Positions 8,437-15,877 of a stretch of 64,000 nucleotides of DNA are shown in pieces. Below the pieces are notes generated by a model that saw only the letters and a list, made by a program, of their open reading frames with translations, searched no databases and was not told the DNA's origin. Numbering within the stretch: the first letter of the stretch is position 1; every line of letters begins with the position of its first letter. Source of the DNA: Flavobacterium araucananum (GTDB taxonomy: Bacteria; Bacteroidota; Bacteroidia; Flavobacteriales; Flavobacteriaceae); contig NZ_MUGS01000035.1 in NCBI RefSeq assembly GCF_002222055.1, positions 1-64,000 of the forward strand. The letters run 5' to 3'. The translations under genes were made by a program, and so were the position numbers.

Positions 8437-8688
8437 ATGGGAAAGAATACATCTATTTCATTAGGAAATCATTTTGAAAATTTTATCGATCATAGTCTTT
8501 CACAAGGCAGATTTAAGAATGCTAGTGAGGTAATTAGAGCTGGATTACGTCTTTTGGAAGAGGAAGAAAATAGATTGATTATTTTAAAAAATGCACTTCA
8601 GGAAGGTATTAAAAGTGAACGTGTTGAAAATTTTGATCCTAATAAGCATCTGGAAAGTCTAAAAGCAAAGAAAAAATCAAATGGCTAA
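8437..8688 (+). CDS. parD: ParD-like antitoxin
   Basis: An 83-residue type II antitoxin. Residues 1-45 (NTSISLGNHFENFIDHSLSQ, then FKNASEVIRAGLRLLEEEE) form the ribbon-helix-helix DNA-binding domain of the ParD/CopG type. The lysine-rich C-terminal tail should wrap the toxin. The toxin start codon overlaps its last 8 bases, the usual coupled arrangement. Autorepression is suggested by the palindrome at 8396-8412 in the promoter. Confidence 0.9.
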   Translation: MGKNTSISLGNHFENFIDHSLSQGRFKNASEVIRAGLRLLEEEENRLIILKNALQEGIKSERVENFDPNKHLESLKAKKKSNG

Positions 8689-8995
8689 TTATCATTTGAC
8701 TAAAAAAGCTCTTGAAGATTTTGAAGATATTTGGAACTATACTTTTGAAGAATGGTCAGAGAACCAAGCAGATAAATATTATTTTTTACTGCTGGATTCC
8801 TGCCAGGAGATAGCAGAAAACCCGCATTTAGGTAAAAAATATGATATTTTAACAACTATATTATTTGGATATAAATCCTATCAACACATTCTTTTTTATA
8901 GAATTCTTTCGGATGATGAAATTGAAATAGTTAGAATTCTTCACGGTAGAATGGATTTAAAAGTAAACTTTAAAAGAGATCATTTAAAATTATAA
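8681..8995 (+). CDS. parE: ParE/RelE-family toxin
   Basis: A 104-residue toxin of the ParE branch of the RelE/ParE fold. YHLTKKALEDFEDIWNYTFEEWS is the typical N-terminal helix pair, and HILFYRILSDDEIEIVRILHGRMD the C-terminal strand pair with the conserved R-I-L-H-x-R-M-D. ParE proteins poison DNA gyrase; whether this one does is inferred from family. It overlaps parD by 8 bp and ends before a strong terminator, so the two form a closed unit. Confidence 0.9.
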   Translation: MANYHLTKKALEDFEDIWNYTFEEWSENQADKYYFLLLDSCQEIAENPHLGKKYDILTTILFGYKSYQHILFYRILSDDEIEIVRILHGRMDLKVNFKRDHLKL

Positions 8996-9020
8996 TTTTA
9001 GTCCTGTATTAATAAAATAA

Positions 9021-9057
9021 AAAAAGTTCTGAATCTAAAAATTCAGAACTTTTTTTA
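9021..9057 (+). terminator. Terminator of parDE
   Basis: A perfect 9-bp stem, GTTCTGAAT (9026-9034) with ATTCAGAAC (9041-9049), with a six-base loop, flanked by an A-run and a seven-T run. Confidence 0.9.
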
Positions 9058-9170
9058 TGCTGTAATTTTTAGAAATGTACAACAATACAAAATTGTAAGA
9101 TTATTATGTAATATTTCGTATTTTAATACGTTTAACTTTATATGTTCAATTAATTAAAAAAAATATCATT

Positions 9171-9650
9171 ATGAAAATTAAATCTATTTTATTAGGAATG
9201 ACTCTTGCAGTTTCCTTGGTGGCTTGTGGTCCTAAAGATGCAGATATTCAAAAAGAAATTGCAGAAAAAACAGTTGATTTACAAGGTGTAGAAGTTACGG
9301 TAAAAGATGGTGTTGCTACTATTTCCGGTACTTGCAAAGATGACACTTTCAAACAAAATGCCGAAACTATTGTAAAAGGAGTAAAAGGCGTAAAATCTGT
9401 GGTAAATAATTGCGAAATTCCAGCTCCTGAACCGGTAGCTACACCAGCTCCGGTAGAAATTAATGCTGATGCGGTTTTAAATACTTCGGTAAATGCAGTA
9501 GTAAAAACATACAATGGTGTAACCGCTACTGTAAAAGATGGTGTAATAACACTAACAGGAAATATCAAAAAAGAGCAATTGCCAAACTTGATAAAAAGTG
9601 TACAGGAATTGAAACCTAAAAAGGTTGAAAACAAATTAACGATTAAATAA
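9171..9650 (+). CDS. BON-domain lipoprotein
   Basis: A 159-residue lipoprotein. The signal peptide ends in the lipobox SLVAC with C19 as the lipidated residue. Two BON-like repeats follow: residues about 30-80 (VEVTVKDGVATISGTC) and about 110-157 (VTATVKDGVITLTGNI), joined by a Pro/Ala linker. BON domains bind membranes or phospholipids in OsmY-type proteins. It ends 6 bp before a BON-LysM gene on the same strand, so the two are co-transcribed and probably act together at the envelope. The partner ligand is unknown. Confidence 0.85.
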   Translation: MKIKSILLGMTLAVSLVACGPKDADIQKEIAEKTVDLQGVEVTVKDGVATISGTCKDDTFKQNAETIVKGVKGVKSVVNNCEIPAPEPVATPAPVEINADAVLNTSVNAVVKTYNGVTATVKDGVITLTGNIKKEQLPNLIKSVQELKPKKVENKLTIK

Positions 9651-9656
9651 GGCATT

Positions 9657-10028
9657 ATGAGCTTAAAAGATAAATACAAAGAGTTGACAGATTTAGCAAC
9701 CAATTTAGGTTTGGCAAATTTGCAGGTAAGAGAACAAGACAATGTTTTGTATGTAGATGGTACAGCAAAGTCTGCTGAGGATAAAGAAAGACTTTGGAGT
9801 GCTTACGGAAAAATAGATCCTGAATTCAGATCTGCAGATGTAGTGATGAATATTGAAGTTGCAGCAACAACTACTACAGATTACACGGTTGTAAGTGGTG
9901 ATTCATTATCAAAAATAGGAAAAGCCCACAATGTTTCATGGCAGGCAATTTATGAAGCCAATAAGGATATTATTAAAAACCCTGACCTGATTCAGGCCGG
10001 TTGGAAATTAAAAATACCAACAGCATAA
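9657..10028 (+). CDS. BON-LysM protein (Kbp/YgaU-like architecture)
   Basis: A 123-residue protein without a signal peptide: a BON-like domain (about residues 15-70) followed by a LysM domain (about 75-121; YTVVSGDSLSKIGKAHNVSW). This is the architecture of E. coli Kbp (YgaU), a cytoplasmic potassium-binding protein, though LysM domains elsewhere bind peptidoglycan. Six bases separate it from the BON lipoprotein gene. A potassium-sensing role is an inference from architecture only. Confidence 0.85.
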   Translation: MSLKDKYKELTDLATNLGLANLQVREQDNVLYVDGTAKSAEDKERLWSAYGKIDPEFRSADVVMNIEVAATTTTDYTVVSGDSLSKIGKAHNVSWQAIYEANKDIIKNPDLIQAGWKLKIPTA

Positions 10029-10049
10029 TTATTTTATAAACTGTTAAAG

Positions 10050-10077
10050 AAAGTCCGTTTTATGACGGACTTTTTTT
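10050..10077 (+). terminator. Terminator of the BON/LysM operon
   Basis: An 8-bp stem, AAGTCCGT (10051-10058) with ACGGACTT (10065-10072), six-base loop, followed by a T-run. Confidence 0.88.
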
Positions 10078-10096
10078 ATGCAATAATTCCTGAAGA

Positions 10097-10390
10097 TTAC
10101 CTGCCTTTGATACTCAAATCGTTCAAAAACTTTGCAGTTTCCTGATCAGAGTCCGCAGAAAAGCCAGCTACATAAACGCCTTTTTTGCCTGATGTTGATT
10201 TAATTCCGTATACAACTGCCTCATCGCCCGGGTCAGAATCCCCTTCGTATCGATACACATGAACAATTTCAAATTTTTCAGGATTTTTTTTAATTACATC
10301 TGAGTTTAAATTAAAATCAAACGTAAATCCTTTTTCATTCAATTGATCTAAAGCTTTTGAAACAGTTGCGTAGTGATACATTCTTGTCAT
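10097..10390 (-). CDS. Small conserved protein of unknown function
   Basis: A 97-residue acidic soluble protein (MYHYATVSKALDQLNEKGF, then FDFNLNSD, VYRYEGDSDPGDEAVVYGI). This type of small protein is common in Flavobacteriia and sometimes carries the automatic label phosphoribosylpyrophosphate synthetase, but it is far too short for that enzyme and has no PRPP-binding motif, so that label should not be trusted. No function is assigned. The gene is single and convergent with the BON/LysM operon. A second ATG at 10381 is an alternative start. Confidence 0.75.
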   Translation of the reverse strand: MTRMYHYATVSKALDQLNEKGFTFDFNLNSDVIKKNPEKFEIVHVYRYEGDSDPGDEAVVYGIKSTSGKKGVYVAGFSADSDQETAKFLNDLSIKGR

Positions 10391-10486
10391 GATAATTGAA
10401 TTTTAAAATTATGGATTTTAAAGATAACTATTTTATTATTAAAAAGTTACGATAAAGAGGCGAAAATCTAAAATTTAAAATCATTA

Positions 10487-10513
10487 TTGTTAGTAGATTA
10501 ATCGCTACTTTTG
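10487..10513 (+). promoter_or_regulatory. rnpB promoter
   Basis: TTG (10487-10489), 16 bases, then TACTTTTG (10506-10513), a full match to TAnnTTTG. It lies five bases before the 5' end of the RNase P RNA helix P1. Confidence 0.65.
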
Positions 10514-10517
10514 CGCC

Positions 10518-10829
10518 GCAGACCGCCTTATCGTCGTTCCGATTTATCGGGAGGGAGGAAAGTCCGGACACCATAGAGAAGCATAGCGGGTAACACCCGC
10601 CGGTTCCGGTAACTATCGGGATCAGGACAAGTGCAACAGAAAGTATGTACAGGTAATGCTGTAGTGAAACCAGGTAAACTCTATGCGGTGAAATACCAAG
10701 TATATCAGCATTTAAGGGCTTCTCGTCCGTTGTTGAAGGGTAGGTAGCTTGAGTCCCGTAGTAATGCGGGATCTAGATAAATGATAAGGCTCTGATTTAT
10801 CAGAGACAGAATCCGGCTTATAGGTCTGC
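10518..10829 (+). ncRNA. rnpB: RNase P RNA, bacterial type A
   Basis: Catalytic RNA that matures tRNA 5' ends. The 5' GCAGACC (10518-10524) pairs with the 3' GGTCTGC (10823-10829) as helix P1. The conserved GAGGAAAGTCCGGAC block is at about 10554-10570, and ACAGAATCCGGCTTA near 10807-10820 is the conserved 3' region. It is about 312 nt. An eight-base T-run follows directly, so P1 may also serve in termination. The region is clearly more GC-rich than its surroundings. Confidence 0.96.
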
Positions 10830-10867
10830 TTTTTTTATATATTTGTGAAACTCTCTAATCTATTTTC

Positions 10868-12118
10868 ATGAATACATCCCATTCAAAACCTGTTTCCAGA
10901 CCTAAAAAAGGTATTCTCCATACTATTGTGACCAATCTTACTTTTTGGGTGCTGATTGCTATAATTGCCGGGATTTTACTGGGTCATTTTTCGCCTCAAA
11001 ATGGGGTAAAAATGGAAATTCTGGGCGCTAAATTTATTGCACTAATCAAAATTTTTATAGGACCCATCATTTTTCTGACCATAGTTTTGGGAATTTCCGG
11101 AATGGGAAATCTTAAAAAAGTAGGACGAATAGGGATTAAGGCACTTGGATATTTTGAGGTAGTTTCGACAATAGCACTTGCCATTGGTGTAGGTGTGTCC
11201 TATTTTTTTAAACCCGGAAAAATTGATAAATCAGGATTGACTTTAGGCGATGCCAGTCAATATACAAAAGGTGCTGCAGAACATTTCTCGTGGTTGCAGT
11301 TTTTCTTTTCAAACTTTACATTGCAGGTTTTATTGGCAGCAATTGTTTGCGGTATTGCCTTGAATTTTTATAAAAAAAGAGAACAAACGATTCTGGTTCT
11401 GGAACGCTTTTCGAAAGTGGTTTTTCTGGGATTAAAATATGTTATGTATCTCGCCCCAATTGGTGCTTTTGGCGGAATGGCATTTACAATTGGTAAGTTT
11501 GGTTTGCAAACCTTGATTCCGCTCGGTAAATTAATGCTGTGCGTATATCTGACCATGGCACTTTTTGTGTTTTTAATTTTAGGAAGTATCCTGAGGTATT
11601 ATAAAATCAGTATTCTTTCGATTCTTAAATACATCAAAGAAGAACTTTTACTCGTTCTGGGAACTTCATCATCAGAGGCTGCTTTGCCTAGTATTATGGT
11701 CAAACTCGAACAAATGGGGTGCAGTAAGTCTGTAGTAGGATTGGTAATCCCTACAGGTTATTCCTTTAATCTTGACGGAACTTCGATTTATTTGTCCATG
11801 TCCGTAATCTTTCTGGCGCAGTTGTATGATGTACATTTAAGTTTCTTCGAAATTTTAAGTGTTATTGGTATTTTAATGGTTACCTCAAAAGGGGCTGCGG
11901 GAGTTACCGGAAGCGGCTTTATTGTTTTGGCTTCGACTTTGACAGCTTTGCATAAAATTCCTGTCGAAGGTTTGGCTTTTTTATTAGGAGTTGATAAATT
12001 TATGAGCGAAGCAAGGGCAATCACAAATTTGATAGGAAATACGGTTGCCACCATTATAATTTCGAAAAGTGAACATGATTTTACAGAACTTAATTTAGAT
12101 CCTGTTATAAAGGAATAA
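10868..12118 (+). CDS. Dicarboxylate/amino acid:cation symporter
   Basis: A 416-residue secondary transporter of the DAACS family (GltP/DctA type), importing dicarboxylates, glutamate or aspartate with protons or sodium. Eight hydrophobic segments plus two re-entrant loops are evident. The serine-rich hairpin LLVLGTSSSEAALPSIM (around residue 262), the TGYSFNLDGTSIYLSMSVIF motif (around 297) and the segment SKGAAGVTGSGFIVLASTL (around 340) are all present. The gene stands alone downstream of rnpB. The substrate cannot be narrowed from sequence. Confidence 0.92.
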   Translation: MNTSHSKPVSRPKKGILHTIVTNLTFWVLIAIIAGILLGHFSPQNGVKMEILGAKFIALIKIFIGPIIFLTIVLGISGMGNLKKVGRIGIKALGYFEVVSTIALAIGVGVSYFFKPGKIDKSGLTLGDASQYTKGAAEHFSWLQFFFSNFTLQVLLAAIVCGIALNFYKKREQTILVLERFSKVVFLGLKYVMYLAPIGAFGGMAFTIGKFGLQTLIPLGKLMLCVYLTMALFVFLILGSILRYYKISILSILKYIKEELLLVLGTSSSEAALPSIMVKLEQMGCSKSVVGLVIPTGYSFNLDGTSIYLSMSVIFLAQLYDVHLSFFEILSVIGILMVTSKGAAGVTGSGFIVLASTLTALHKIPVEGLAFLLGVDKFMSEARAITNLIGNTVATIIISKSEHDFTELNLDPVIKE

Positions 12119-12127
12119 TTTTGTATT

Positions 12128-12262
12128 GAATGGCATGCGGATGACACAGATTCGTTATCCCGAAAGCACAGATTTACGCAGGTTTCTATTTTGTTGTTAT
12201 GACAAATTGTGCAATTACAGAATTAAAAATTCGAGCTAATTAGTATAATTCGTGGCTAAAAA
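12128..12262. repeat. Intergenic repeat cluster
   Basis: The segment 12128-12175 is about 83% identical to 19152-19198 (GCGGATGACAC core), with no gaps. At 12248 the word AATTCGTGGCT recurs, followed by a run of A and then the start codon of the next gene at 12271. The same arrangement is found before the gene at 17514. Confidence 0.65.
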
Positions 12263-12270
12263 AAAAAATT

Positions 12271-13188
12271 ATGAAAAGAATTGGAATTTTAGGACTCGGT
12301 GGAGTAGGTGGTTATTTTGGCGGATTATTAGCCAAAGCATATTATAAGTCTAATGATGTCGAAGTTGTATTTATTGCTCGTGGACAAACTCAGAAAGCAA
12401 TTGCCGATAGCGGATTAAAAATCATTAAAGATGATACGGAAATCGTTGTTCATCCAAAATTGGTTTCTAACAATCCGGAGGAAATTGGTACATTAGATTA
12501 TTTAATTTGTGCAACCAAAACCTATGATATTGAGGAAAGTCTACTTTCGTTGCAACAATGTATTACAACAAAAACGACTATTCTTCCTTTGTATAATGGC
12601 GTTGATGCTCCGGAACGTATTGCCGCACTATATCCTGAAAATGATGTTTTGCAAGGTTGTGTTTATATTTTTTCGATGATTTTCTCGCCGGGAACTATTC
12701 GAAAAATAGGATTCAACGAAAAGTTGTTTTTTGGTTCTAAAACCAGTTCAAAACCAAAATTACAAGATTTGCAAAACCTTTTTCAAAAGGCAGGAATCGA
12801 AAGTTATTTAGTCGAAAATATCGAAGAAACCGTTTGGGAAAAGTTCCTTTTTATTTCCGCTTTAGCATCAGCAACTACCTATCTTAACCAGAATATAGAT
12901 CAGGTTTTAGAGAATCCGGATTCTAAGGCAGTTTATGTAACATTACTTCATGAAATAGAATTGGTAGCAAAAGCCAAAGGATTGCAATTGCCTGAAGATA
13001 TTGTAAATAAGACGATTATAAAACTAGAAAAATCGCCTAAAGAAGCGACTTCATCTATGCACAGAGATTATATGGCGGGTAATAAAATAGAAGCAACCTC
13101 GCTAACAAAATTTGTTGTGGACCAAGGTTCAAAGTATGGCGTAAAAACTCCTCTGTACGAAAAAATATCTAGTGTATTATTGGCTTAA
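12271..13188 (+). CDS. Ketopantoate reductase family protein
   Basis: A 305-residue member of the PanE/ApbA family, which reduces 2-dehydropantoate to pantoate with NADPH for coenzyme A synthesis. The Rossmann loop LGLGGVGGYFGGLLA is at the N-terminus. The C-terminal helical domain begins near EETVWEKFLFISALASATTYL, which carries the conserved lysine of the family, and contains SMHRDYMAGNKIEATSL near residue 265. Other pantothenate genes are not adjacent and related proteins sometimes have other 2-oxo-acid substrates, so the symbol panE is withheld. Confidence 0.88.
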   Translation: MKRIGILGLGGVGGYFGGLLAKAYYKSNDVEVVFIARGQTQKAIADSGLKIIKDDTEIVVHPKLVSNNPEEIGTLDYLICATKTYDIEESLLSLQQCITTKTTILPLYNGVDAPERIAALYPENDVLQGCVYIFSMIFSPGTIRKIGFNEKLFFGSKTSSKPKLQDLQNLFQKAGIESYLVENIEETVWEKFLFISALASATTYLNQNIDQVLENPDSKAVYVTLLHEIELVAKAKGLQLPEDIVNKTIIKLEKSPKEATSSMHRDYMAGNKIEATSLTKFVVDQGSKYGVKTPLYEKISSVLLA

Positions 13189-13192
13189 AAGT

Positions 13193-13387
13193 TTATGCTT
13201 CGTCTTTTGTGGCGCGAACTAAACTAATTCCCGACATAAAAAATACGATTCCAAGAATGCCATAAATAATAAGCGATTTAATATCTCGCGTTGCGCCGGA
13301 TGTTCCTGCAAATATTACAGCAGTATAAATCAGACCAACGATGCCCAGGATTGTAAGTAATCCTCCAAAAAATCTTTTCAGGTTCAT
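13193..13387 (-). CDS. Small two-helix membrane protein
   Basis: A 64-residue protein with two hydrophobic helices (about residues 7-26 and 35-55). The ATG at 13387 is preferred to an upstream one at 13450, because the intervening residues are not hydrophobic or patterned and the conserved-looking MNLKRFFGG start fits a membrane insertion sequence. Function unknown. It is convergent with the ketopantoate-reductase-like gene, with only 4 bp between stops. Confidence 0.7.
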   Translation of the reverse strand: MNLKRFFGGLLTILGIVGLIYTAVIFAGTSGATRDIKSLIIYGILGIVFFMSGISLVRATKDEA

Positions 13388-13557
13388 GATGTTTCGTTTT
13401 AAAGTTGTTATTACAAATGTATTACCTGCTATACGCAACATGTTATACAATTGATATTAAAACTTATATCATTTACAGTATCACTTTTTGAGTCAAAAAA
13501 AGCCGCTAAATTTGTAAGAAATATTTTATTTTTAACAAAATTGTAAGGTTAAAATAC

Positions 13558-13565
13558 TATTTTTG
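13558..13565 (+). promoter_or_regulatory. -7 promoter element TATTTTTG
   Basis: A perfect TAnnTTTG box 24 bp before the ATG at 13590. The nearest TTG is at 13541-13543, 14 bp upstream, which is closer than usual. Confidence 0.5.
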
Positions 13566-13589
13566 TGCGCATCAATTTAAACCTCAAAA

Positions 13590-14135
13590 ATGATCAAAAA
13601 ATATCTTTTCCTGCTCTGTTCTATTTTTTTTATGAATGCTGTTCAGGCGCAGGAAGATGCTCCGGTTTCTGTAGAGAAAAACCAGTTTAAAATTAATATG
13701 TTATTTCCCGGCTTTGTTTATGAACATGGTTTTGATACCAAAAACACACTTTATTCAGAAATAAGTCTGGGCATAGGATATAGTTATAGTAGCTATTTTA
13801 ATGAATCAAATACCTATATATTTCCCATGATTACGGAGCAGTTTCGTCATTATTATAATTTGGAAAAAAGAATGCAGAAGGGAAAAAAAACCGCTCATAA
13901 CTCTGCCAATTATTTGGCATTTAATGCCTCTTACAACTTCAAACCGCTATCAGGAGATACACCGTATTTTAGATACATTCCAACATTTACAGTAGCGGCA
14001 CTTTGGGGATTGCAGCGAACTTACAAGCGAAAGTTCAATTTAGAATTTAATATTGGTCCCGGATTAAGTTTTGCCAACGATACAGAAATAGTACCTGTTG
14101 GTAATTTTACCCTGGGTTGGGTTATTGGCAAATAA
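13590..14135 (+). CDS. Exported protein, probably outer-membrane barrel
   Basis: A 181-residue protein with a signal peptide (MIKKYLFLLCSIFFMNAVQAQ, cleavage after AQA or AQ). The mature part alternates aromatic and polar residues in short strands (SEISLGIGYSYSSYF, FNLEFNIGPGLSF) and ends in a strand, FTLGWVIGK, as small outer-membrane barrels do. No family was recognised. Single gene with its own -7 box and terminator. Confidence 0.75.
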   Translation: MIKKYLFLLCSIFFMNAVQAQEDAPVSVEKNQFKINMLFPGFVYEHGFDTKNTLYSEISLGIGYSYSSYFNESNTYIFPMITEQFRHYYNLEKRMQKGKKTAHNSANYLAFNASYNFKPLSGDTPYFRYIPTFTVAALWGLQRTYKRKFNLEFNIGPGLSFANDTEIVPVGNFTLGWVIGK

Positions 14136-14138
14136 AAC

Positions 14139-14163
14139 AAATCCCTTGAAATTCAAGGGATTT
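14139..14163. terminator. Bidirectional terminator
   Basis: A 12-bp inverted repeat, AAATCCCTTGAA with TTCAAGGGATTT, between the convergent genes ending at 14135 and 14185. T-rich sequence flanks it on both strands. Confidence 0.85.
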
Positions 14164-14184
14164 ATTATTTTATTTAGACGAAAA

Positions 14185-14787
14185 TTAACCTTCGTCGTCT
14201 TCTGTAGCTTTACTTAGTTTAATGGTCAGTTCCTCCTCCTCATCCGTTGAGTTTAATTCGAAGAAACTAAAAAATGAACCTCCATAACTTTTCTGAAAAG
14301 AAAAATTGCTCAAATGCTCCATTTTAGTATATTTAGAATGTTCGATAATCATCATTCCGTCCTCGTTAAGCAATTCTCTTTCAAAGACCGTTAGAACAAT
14401 TTTTTCGAAAGCATTCTGATCCAATCCGTAAGGCGGATCGGCAAAAATAATGTCATAAGATGTTTTGCAGTTTTCCAAAAATTTATAAACATCACTTTTA
14501 GTCGCAGCGATGTCAAAATCATATTCTGATGAAACCTGCTTAATGAATTTTACGCATCCAAAATCACCATCAACAGATGTAATTGGTGCACTGCCGCGCG
14601 AAGCGAATTCAAAACTAATGTTTCCTGTTCCCGCAAATAAGTCTAAAATCTTTAAGCCTTCAAAACTAAAATGATTATTCAAAACATTAAACAATGCTTC
14701 TTTACTCATGTCAGTCGTAGGTCTTACAGGAAGATTTTTTGGCGGAAAAATTCGACGTCCTTTGTATTTTCCTGAAATAATTCTCAT
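14185..14787 (-). CDS. rsmD: 16S rRNA (guanine-966 N2)-methyltransferase RsmD
   Basis: A 200-residue SAM-dependent methyltransferase acting on G966 of 16S rRNA in the 30S subunit. MRIISGKYKGRRI with VRPTTDMSKEALFNVL is the RsmD N-terminus, DLFAGTGNISFEFASRG the SAM-binding motif I, and FADPPYGLD the catalytic DPPY motif IV. An acidic tail (TDEEEELTIK, ATEDDEG) is typical of Flavobacteriia. Its start overlaps the end of the DUF3822 gene by 4 bp. Confidence 0.95.
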   Translation of the reverse strand: MRIISGKYKGRRIFPPKNLPVRPTTDMSKEALFNVLNNHFSFEGLKILDLFAGTGNISFEFASRGSAPITSVDGDFGCVKFIKQVSSEYDFDIAATKSDVYKFLENCKTSYDIIFADPPYGLDQNAFEKIVLTVFERELLNEDGMMIIEHSKYTKMEHLSNFSFQKSYGGSFFSFFELNSTDEEEELTIKLSKATEDDEG

Positions 14788-15605
14788 GATTGAAATAAGA
14801 TATAATGTTTTTGATTTTGTGCAGTTGAGTAGCTATTTTTTTGTTGTAAAGTGCTTACATCCAAAAATGAAATATGACGAATATATTTATAAGCAATCGC
14901 ATAAAACGGATCGTTTTGGCTTATGGTACCTAATAATTCAAGCGGAAAACTTTCAGGGTTTAAGCTCAATTGTTCGGCAGTAAAAAGCAGGTAATAAATA
15001 AAATCTTCCGGTGTTTGGTATTCAAAAGAATTAAAAAGTAAAAGCTTTTGATTTTGTACCACGATTACTTCAAAATGATTGGGATTAAAATTTACCACCA
15101 TTTTTTTCTGATCGTTATTCTTAGACGCTTCCAGAATTTTATCAACCAATATGCTGTTAACATGTTTGTAGTCGAACGAACCAACGTTGTCAATCAAAAA
15201 ATTGTTGATATTGATATACGGAATGTAAACAGCATTCATTTCGTAGTTTGAAATTTGATCGTACGTAAAAAAATCAGTTTCAAAAACTTTCGTTGTGTAT
15301 TGTAAATAACTGCCTAAGAAATTTTCGTCGAATAAAGCAGTTGGTACAAAAGTCGAAAGATTGTTGTTGTGAATTACTAAAATTTCGTCGTAAGTATCTT
15401 TTAATTCCGGATGATTTTTGAAAGCAGCAGCATATAAATCTTCAATTTTTGATGTTTTTTGTGCGGCATCAAAAATTACTTCATTAAATGCTGTAATCGT
15501 ATTATTTAGAGTATCAAAACAACAAAATGAAAATCCATTCAACGAAACCTGAATAGAAAGCTTTTTGTATTTTTTTGAAGTGATGTTAGTATTTTGCAAT
15601 GACAT
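14784..15605 (-). CDS. DUF3822 family protein
   Basis: A 273-residue protein of a family that sits directly upstream of rsmD in Flavobacteriia. It has an ASKHA-like or PilM-like look (KLSIQVSLNGFSFCCFDTLNNTI, then VVNFNPNHFEVIVVQNQKLLLFNSF) but no catalytic motif I can name. It is translationally coupled to rsmD by a 4-bp overlap. Function unknown; a role linked to ribosome maturation is speculation from the coupling. Confidence 0.82.
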   Translation of the reverse strand: MSLQNTNITSKKYKKLSIQVSLNGFSFCCFDTLNNTITAFNEVIFDAAQKTSKIEDLYAAAFKNHPELKDTYDEILVIHNNNLSTFVPTALFDENFLGSYLQYTTKVFETDFFTYDQISNYEMNAVYIPYININNFLIDNVGSFDYKHVNSILVDKILEASKNNDQKKMVVNFNPNHFEVIVVQNQKLLLFNSFEYQTPEDFIYYLLFTAEQLSLNPESFPLELLGTISQNDPFYAIAYKYIRHISFLDVSTLQQKNSYSTAQNQKHYILFQS

Positions 15606-15656
15606 ATTGATTTACAATTCGTTACCTGTTTTACAAGAAAGAATTTAAGGCGATTA

Positions 15657-15688
15657 CAAACTTACAAATTAAAAAGGAACAATTACAA
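15657..15688 (-). promoter_or_regulatory. Promoter of the DUF3822-rsmD operon
   Basis: On the minus strand TTG (15686-15688), 21 bases, then TAAGTTTG (15657-15664), matching TAnnTTTG, about 50 bp upstream of the DUF3822 start. Confidence 0.55.
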
Positions 15689-15877
15689 ATGCAATTTCGA
15701 AAAACAATCTTAATTGGATTTTAAAGTAAGGTTAAATTTTCTTTACGATATAAGTGATATAAGCTCCTGTTAATTTAAGGCAAAAAAACTTAAACGCCTC
15801 AGATTCCTTAGAGGACAGGAAAGATTAAATTGTCATTACCGTTAAAAAGGTCGTACTTTGTAGTTCAATTTTTCTCT

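Noticed and set aside
9248..9742. 164-residue minus-strand frame opposite the BON lipoprotein
   Set aside because: Low-complexity Thr/Phe-rich translation antisense to a gene with a clear lipobox and domain repeats.
10518..10829. GC-rich stretch as tRNA or rRNA
   Set aside because: The conserved blocks and terminal helix fit RNase P RNA; no cloverleaf or rRNA motif is present.
11788..12147. 119-residue minus-strand frame overlapping the symporter 3' end
   Set aside because: Shadow of the conserved transporter; the overlap covers almost all of it.
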